This document shows, in pieces, positions 6,126 to 9,383 of a stretch of 9,383 nt of DNA. The stretch lies in contig JAGLDA010000093.1 in NCBI GenBank assembly GCA_023145955.1, positions 1 to 9,383 of the forward strand, read 5' to 3'. A program made the position numbers and the translations under genes. Each line of letters starts with the position of its first letter. The stretch's first letter is position 1. The stretch is from Bacteroidales bacterium. Its GTDB lineage: Bacteria > Bacteroidota > Bacteroidia > Bacteroidales > UBA1556. The notes beneath the pieces are model-generated. The model saw only the letters and a program-made list of their open reading frames with translations. It did no database searches and was not told the origin of the DNA.

Positions 6126-6133
6126 TATTTTTG
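6126..6133 (+). promoter_or_regulatory. Putative -7 promoter element for the WG-repeat gene
   Basis: The plus strand reads TATTTTTG, an exact TAnnTTTG match, 25 bases upstream of the WG-repeat start. A TTTG (6099-6102) lies 23 bases before it, slightly farther than usual for a -33 element. This element is back to back with the one for the methyltransferase. Confidence 0.45.
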
Positions 6134-6158
6134 AAACTTCTAAAAACCATAAGATAGC

Positions 6159-7334
6159 ATGATGTTTCTAAAAAATAATAAAAGTATTCTGGTAATTATT
6201 ATAATTCTATTCTCAATTAATATATCGGTTTATTCTCAAGACGATAGCCTTATTATTAAGGAAAAATATAATGCTTATATTGTTGAGAATGAAGATGAAG
6301 GTATTGATGGAGGTTATTTGGTAAAAAAAGGCAAAAAATATGGTGTTGTTGATTATGATTATAATTTGAAGATACCTATAAAATATAATTCTATAAAATA
6401 CTGCGGTGATTATAATGAGTATTACCTTGTAAATCGTAAGAAGTATTTTGGAGTTTATAATATTGATTTAGAAGAAAAATTAAAGTGTAAATATCTTAGA
6501 ATAATTGACAAGGAAAATGTTGGAATGGAGATTAAAAGCAAAAAGGGAGTTGGCTTATATTCTTTATATTATAATAAAATGCTTTTAGAAGACATATACG
6601 ATTCAATAGTAGTAGATGAGGAAAGGTATTATGATACTGATGGCGAAATATTAGTTTATAAAGATAATAAAGTAGGAATATTTGTAGCAGAAGGACATGA
6701 TAAGTTCTTATTTAAGGTTGAATGGGATAGTATTAAGGTTTGTTATGATGAAATTAATGATATAGAAGGTAATTATTATGACTATTATTATCTGCTTAAA
6801 AGAAATGATAGTATTTTTTATTTTACAGGAGACCATAATAACAACTATCAGATAATTACGGAAGGTTATTCTAATGCTAATACTAAAAGAATGACACAAT
6901 TAAAGGCTGATACTATTGCCTTAGATGGAAATAATGGAGATGGTTTATTTAAGGCAAGAAATTCAGATACAAAAAAGTGGGGTATGTATCAAGATTATGG
7001 TGATAGTATTCATATAGTTATTCCTGCTGATTATGATAGTGTGTATTATTTTGGTTGGAATTATCCTTATACAACCGTTTTTAATGAAGGTTTGGTAGGG
7101 ATTTATTTATGGGATTGGTATGGCGATGATTCAACTTATACTTCCGATTGTATATATGAGGATTATAAGAGGGTAAATGGCCCAAATGAAAGAAAATATT
7201 TTGCTGGTAAAATAAACGGAAAATGGTATTGGATTGATTGGTATACAGGAAAAAAGACTAGAGATTTGGGTTATGATACATACGATGATATGAAGCTATA
7301 CCCAATTGATAGATCGTCGTTTTATGATTTTTAG
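6159..7334 (+). CDS. Secreted WG-repeat (KWG) protein
   Basis: A signal peptide (basic MMFLKNNK, a run of Ile/Leu/Val, cleavage near VYSQ at about 24-27) indicates export to the periplasm or beyond. The rest of the 391 residues is about eight diverged WG-type repeats. Each reads as a Tyr/Leu-Val-Lys strand, a K/W-G-hydrophobic core and a Tyr-Asp-Ser turn. They start near residues 51, 88, 121, 160, 206, 262, 304 and 346. The clearest are KKGKKYGVVDYDYNLKIPIK (repeat 1) and GKINGKWYWIDW (repeat 8). Such arrays form beta-rich scaffolds of mostly unknown function, and no catalytic motif is seen. The protein is strongly enriched in Tyr, Asp and Lys. Two adjacent ATG codons open the frame and either could be used. 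It starts a plus-strand run and has its own promoter element. Confidence 0.82.
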   Translation: MMFLKNNKSILVIIIILFSINISVYSQDDSLIIKEKYNAYIVENEDEGIDGGYLVKKGKKYGVVDYDYNLKIPIKYNSIKYCGDYNEYYLVNRKKYFGVYNIDLEEKLKCKYLRIIDKENVGMEIKSKKGVGLYSLYYNKMLLEDIYDSIVVDEERYYDTDGEILVYKDNKVGIFVAEGHDKFLFKVEWDSIKVCYDEINDIEGNYYDYYYLLKRNDSIFYFTGDHNNNYQIITEGYSNANTKRMTQLKADTIALDGNNGDGLFKARNSDTKKWGMYQDYGDSIHIVIPADYDSVYYFGWNYPYTTVFNEGLVGIYLWDWYGDDSTYTSDCIYEDYKRVNGPNERKYFAGKINGKWYWIDWYTGKKTRDLGYDTYDDMKLYPIDRSSFYDF

Positions 7335-7362
7335 AGAATTGTATTCGATATTATAAATTAAC

Positions 7363-7370
7363 TATCTTTG
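7363..7370 (+). promoter_or_regulatory. Putative promoter of the NlpC/P60 gene
   Basis: TATCTTTG is an exact TAnnTTTG match 19 bases upstream of the start codon. A partial -33 element ATTG (7338-7341) lies 21 bases before it. This suggests the gene can be transcribed separately from the WG-repeat gene ending at 7334. Confidence 0.5.
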
Positions 7371-7389
7371 AAGCTTAAATAAAACATCT

Positions 7390-8169
7390 ATGACGTTTGC
7401 AGTTTGTACAGTAGGAATAATGCCTTTAAGGGCTGTATCTGATGATAGATCAGAAATGGTTAGTCAGGTTTTTTTTGGTGAGATAATAGAGGTGAAAGAG
7501 CAAAGTTCGAACTGGGCCTATATTCGTGTAAACACCGATAGGTATGAGGGTTGGGTTGATCCTAAACAATTTGCAATTATTGATGAACTTGAAATGAATA
7601 GATTGAGCTCTCTACCATTATTTTATACTTCTGATTTAGTGCAGCTTATAGTTTCAGACTCTTCAAAACAAATGATTCCACTTGTAGTAGGAAGCCATTT
7701 GCCTGGTTTTGCTGATAATATGTTGACTATTGCTGGTGAAAAATATCACTTTGAAGGCGGAGTTGTGGCCTCTGATGTTAAAACTACAAGGAAACTGCTT
7801 TCAGAAAATGCTATGATGTTTATTAACGCTTCTTATCTTTGGGGAGGTAAAACCCCATTTGGTGTTGATTGTTCTGGACTTACTCAAACAGTGTATAAAA
7901 TTAGTGGGGTAAAGCTTTCTAGAGATGCATCCATGCAAGCAAAACAAGGTGAAATTGTGAACTTTATAACCGATGCTCTTATTGGTGACCTTGCCTTTTT
8001 TGATAATGAGGATGGTAATATTATTCATGTAGGAATTCTACTTGGTGATAATAAGATTCTTCATGCCTCTGGTAAGGTTAGAATTGATGCAATTGATCAT
8101 CAGGGAATATTTAATGTTACCACTAAAAAATACACTCATAAACTTCGATTGATAAGAAGTTATTTGTAA
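7390..8169 (+). CDS. C40 family (NlpC/P60) peptidase with bacterial SH3-like domain
   Basis: This is a cell-wall peptide hydrolase of the YkfC/dipeptidyl-peptidase VI type, which cleaves the gamma-D-Glu-diamino acid bond of muropeptides. The N-terminal SH3-like domain includes MPLRAVSDDRSEMVSQVFFGE and the NWAYIRVNTDRYEGWVDP segment (about 11-60). The NlpC/P60 domain follows a linker. Cys161 lies in the nucleophile motif GVDCSG, His213 in IIHVGIL, and His225 in ILHASG is the third polar residue. All three are intact and the length (259) is normal for the Bacteroidota form. No signal peptide is present, and an in-frame stop just upstream (7369-7371) with no other start between excludes a longer reading. 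A cytoplasmic role in recycling imported cell-wall peptides is therefore likely. Confidence 0.92.
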   Translation: MTFAVCTVGIMPLRAVSDDRSEMVSQVFFGEIIEVKEQSSNWAYIRVNTDRYEGWVDPKQFAIIDELEMNRLSSLPLFYTSDLVQLIVSDSSKQMIPLVVGSHLPGFADNMLTIAGEKYHFEGGVVASDVKTTRKLLSENAMMFINASYLWGGKTPFGVDCSGLTQTVYKISGVKLSRDASMQAKQGEIVNFITDALIGDLAFFDNEDGNIIHVGILLGDNKILHASGKVRIDAIDHQGIFNVTTKKYTHKLRLIRSYL

Positions 8170-8318
8170 ATATTTATTTTTTGGAATCTTCGCTTAAATT
8201 TAGTAAAAAATACGTGTTAAAACTGACAGATGTCACTTCTTTTTATGTACTTGCTAATCTTTAAATATGAATAGTAAGAGTTAATAATTACCCTCAAAAT
8301 TTATTTATTATCTTCATA

Positions 8319-8338
8319 ATACAATAGCTGCATTGTAT
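8319..8338. repeat. Inverted repeat ATACAAT-N6-ATTGTAT
   Basis: Perfect 7-base arms (8319-8325 and 8332-8338) are separated by AGCTGC. Size and spacing suit a dimeric regulator site. There is no following T-run, so a terminator is unlikely. Confidence 0.5.
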
Positions 8339-8357
8339 AGTTCTGTATATTAGATGA

Positions 8358-8373
8358 TAGTGATATAGTGATA
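8358..8373. repeat. Tandem direct repeat of TAGTGATA (two copies)
   Basis: Two perfect, adjacent copies of the 8-mer occupy 8358-8365 and 8366-8373, with related GATGATAG sequence just before. They sit between two inverted repeats in the crotonase upstream region. Confidence 0.6.
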
Positions 8374-8381
8374 GAAATTAT

Positions 8382-8401
8382 TACTATAAATAGTTATAGT
8401 A
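8382..8401. repeat. Inverted repeat TACTATAA-ATAG-TTATAGTA
   Basis: Perfect 8-base arms (8382-8389 and 8394-8401) surround a 4-base centre. The arms are AT-only except for one C/G pair, so a hairpin would be weak and a protein-binding site is more plausible. T-rich sequence follows on the plus strand. Confidence 0.5.
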
Positions 8402-8473
8402 TATGTTTTTTATTCTTCATCGTTTTGCCGATATAACCCTTTGTTTTAAGGTAATATGAGCCCCTTTTTTTAT

Positions 8474-8481
8474 TATATTTG
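8474..8481 (+). promoter_or_regulatory. Putative -7 promoter element for the crotonase gene
   Basis: TATATTTG is an exact TAnnTTTG match 98 bases before the start codon, predicting a leader of about 90 bases. A TTTG lies 30 bases upstream (8440-8443), too far for a standard -33 element. Confidence 0.35.
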
Positions 8482-8579
8482 GGTTTCAATAATCATATGC
8501 AGAATTGCCAGATAAATATCTGATATACAAGTATATGAGTTCGTTAAAATATTTATCTTGATATAAAACTACACAAATC

Positions 8580-9353
8580 ATGTCGTATAAGATACTAAAA
8601 ACAGAAATTAATACTGGTGTTGCTATTGTCACAATAAGCAGACCTGAGGCAATGAATGCTCTTAACACAGCCTTCTTTGATGAAATGAATTCCCTCCTAA
8701 ACGAATTTGAATCTAATAATGAAATTAAAGTAATGGTGCTTACCGGTGATGGTAAAGCTTTTGTTGCTGGTGCTGATATCGCAGAAATGGTTGGTAAAAC
8801 TTCTGATGAAGGTCAAGCATTTTCAAAATATGGTCAAGAAACATTTGATAGGGTTGAATCAATGTCGTTTCCAGTTATTGCAGCTATCAATGGTTTTGCC
8901 CTTGGTGGTGGTTGTGAATTGGCAATGAGCTGCGATTTCAGAATTGCAAGTTCTAAAGCTAAATTTGGTCAGCCAGAAGTTAACCTTGGCTTAATTCCCG
9001 GTTATGCAGGTACGCAACGTATGGCTCGCCTGATTGGTAAGGCTGATGCAATGTATCTTCTTCTAACTGCAGATATGATTTCTGCTGATGAGGCTCTACG
9101 ATTGAAATTAGTTCAGAAAGTATTTGCTCCAGAGGATTTAATGGTTGAGGTAATGAAAATTGCAAATAATATTGCTTCAAAAGGGCCTCTAGCAGTTCGT
9201 AAAGTAAAAGAAGTTACCCGCAAAGGTTTGAATACTGACTTTGTTGAAGGTTCAGATTTAGAAGCTAAGCATTTTGGAACTCTTTTTGGAGAAGGTAGTG
9301 AAGGTAAGGAAGGTATGACTGCTTTTCTTGAAAAACGCAAACCTAATTGGTAA
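8580..9353 (+). CDS. Enoyl-CoA hydratase / crotonase
   Basis: The 257-residue protein is a full-length member of the crotonase superfamily, which hydrates trans-2-enoyl-CoA such as crotonyl-CoA to the 3-hydroxyacyl-CoA. The first oxyanion-hole and CoA region is FVAGADIAEM (61-70). The second, with the first catalytic Glu, is LGGGCELAMSCD (108-119; Glu113). The second catalytic Glu is in GQPEVNLGLIPG (130-141; Glu133). Both Glu residues are kept, which supports true hydratase activity rather than a related isomerase. The C-terminal PLAVRKVKE and FLEKRKPNW segments are typical of short-chain enoyl-CoA hydratases. Possible pathways are butyrate-type fermentation or fatty/amino acid breakdown. 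No neighbouring beta-oxidation gene lies in the window to decide, so no symbol is given. Confidence 0.93.
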   Translation: MSYKILKTEINTGVAIVTISRPEAMNALNTAFFDEMNSLLNEFESNNEIKVMVLTGDGKAFVAGADIAEMVGKTSDEGQAFSKYGQETFDRVESMSFPVIAAINGFALGGGCELAMSCDFRIASSKAKFGQPEVNLGLIPGYAGTQRMARLIGKADAMYLLLTADMISADEALRLKLVQKVFAPEDLMVEVMKIANNIASKGPLAVRKVKEVTRKGLNTDFVEGSDLEAKHFGTLFGEGSEGKEGMTAFLEKRKPNW

Positions 9354-9360
9354 ATATTAA

Positions 9361-9383
9361 ATGTCAGCCTTCGGTACAATTTG
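9361..9383 (+). CDS. Start of a further gene, possibly chorismate synthase (partial)
   Basis: An ATG seven bases after the crotonase stop opens a frame reading MSAFGTI to the window edge. Chorismate synthases commonly begin with M-x-x-F-G-x-x-F followed by R-x-T-T-F/Y-G-E-S-H, so the opening fits aroC. Only seven residues are visible, so this is a suggestion from the first motif and the tight spacing. Confidence 0.35.

Larger units (their letters stand above)
8170..8579. other. Non-coding region upstream of crotonase with several inverted repeats and a tandem repeat
   Basis: No convincing gene is seen in these 410 bases; frames are short and AT-rich. The stretch holds TGACA-GA-TGTCA (8224-8235), a 7-bp inverted repeat (8319-8338), a perfect 8-bp tandem repeat (8358-8373) and an 8-bp inverted repeat (8382-8401), followed by a promoter-like TATATTTG (8474-8481). 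The T-rich tract after 8235 could make the first repeat a weak terminator for the peptidase gene. The rest may be regulatory for crotonase. Confidence 0.6.

Noticed and set aside
8486..8668. Minus-strand 60-residue frame with a hydrophobic N-terminal half
   Set aside because: It overlaps the start of the crotonase gene on the opposite strand, has no promoter-like element or homology that I recognise, and its hydrophobic part is the antisense of conserved crotonase codons.
9113..9379. Minus-strand 88-residue frame antisense to the crotonase C-terminus
   Set aside because: It is a shadow of the well-supported crotonase gene, with no family resemblance.
1..9383. Search for CRISPR arrays, insertion sequences, tRNA/rRNA genes, phage or defence modules
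   Set aside because: No regularly spaced repeats, transposase or integrase-like products, terminal inverted repeats or tRNA-like cloverleaf sequences were seen. The genes are housekeeping or envelope types.

Overview
The window reads as an ordinary chromosomal stretch of a Bacteroidota (Bacteroidetes) bacterium. The DNA is AT-rich and coding is dense. Starts lack strong Shine-Dalgarno sequences. Eight gene-proximal matches to the Bacteroidota -7 promoter element TAnnTTTG point toward genes. Several proteins are forms typical of the phylum: a cytoplasmic SH3 + NlpC/P60 peptidase, a short RsmI-like methyltransferase, a WG-repeat protein and a Crp-like regulator with an unusual N-terminal domain. 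No mobile element, CRISPR array, rRNA or tRNA is visible.

Layout. Bases 1-33 are the last codons of a plus-strand gene. A strong, probably bidirectional terminator (59-92) separates it from a minus-strand block running down from 6054. In transcription order that block holds: an RsmI-like methyltransferase and a membrane-anchored J-domain protein (4 nt apart); a lipoprotein and the fluoride channel gene crcB/fluC (3 nt apart); a small acylphosphatase-like protein that has lost its catalytic residues; a Crp/Fnr-family regulator with an N-terminal domain resembling that of Bacteroidota PEP/pyruvate-phosphotransfer proteins; and a tight three-gene unit of a radical SAM protein (TYW1-like/COG0731 type), a DUF3820 protein and the ribosome-rescue hydrolase ArfB.

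A short divergent promoter region (6055-6158) separates this block from plus-strand genes: a secreted WG-repeat protein, the NlpC/P60 peptidase and, after a 410-bp non-coding stretch with several inverted repeats and a tandem repeat, an enoyl-CoA hydratase (crotonase). Seven bases after crotonase begins an ORF whose first residues, MSAFGTI, resemble the start of chorismate synthase.

No clearly new system is evident. Most worth a second look are the domain-fused Crp regulator, the palindrome/promoter/hairpin arrangement between it and the radical SAM gene, the radical SAM-DUF3820-ArfB operon, the degenerate acylphosphatase, the lipoprotein-FluC pair, and the structured intergenic region before crotonase.
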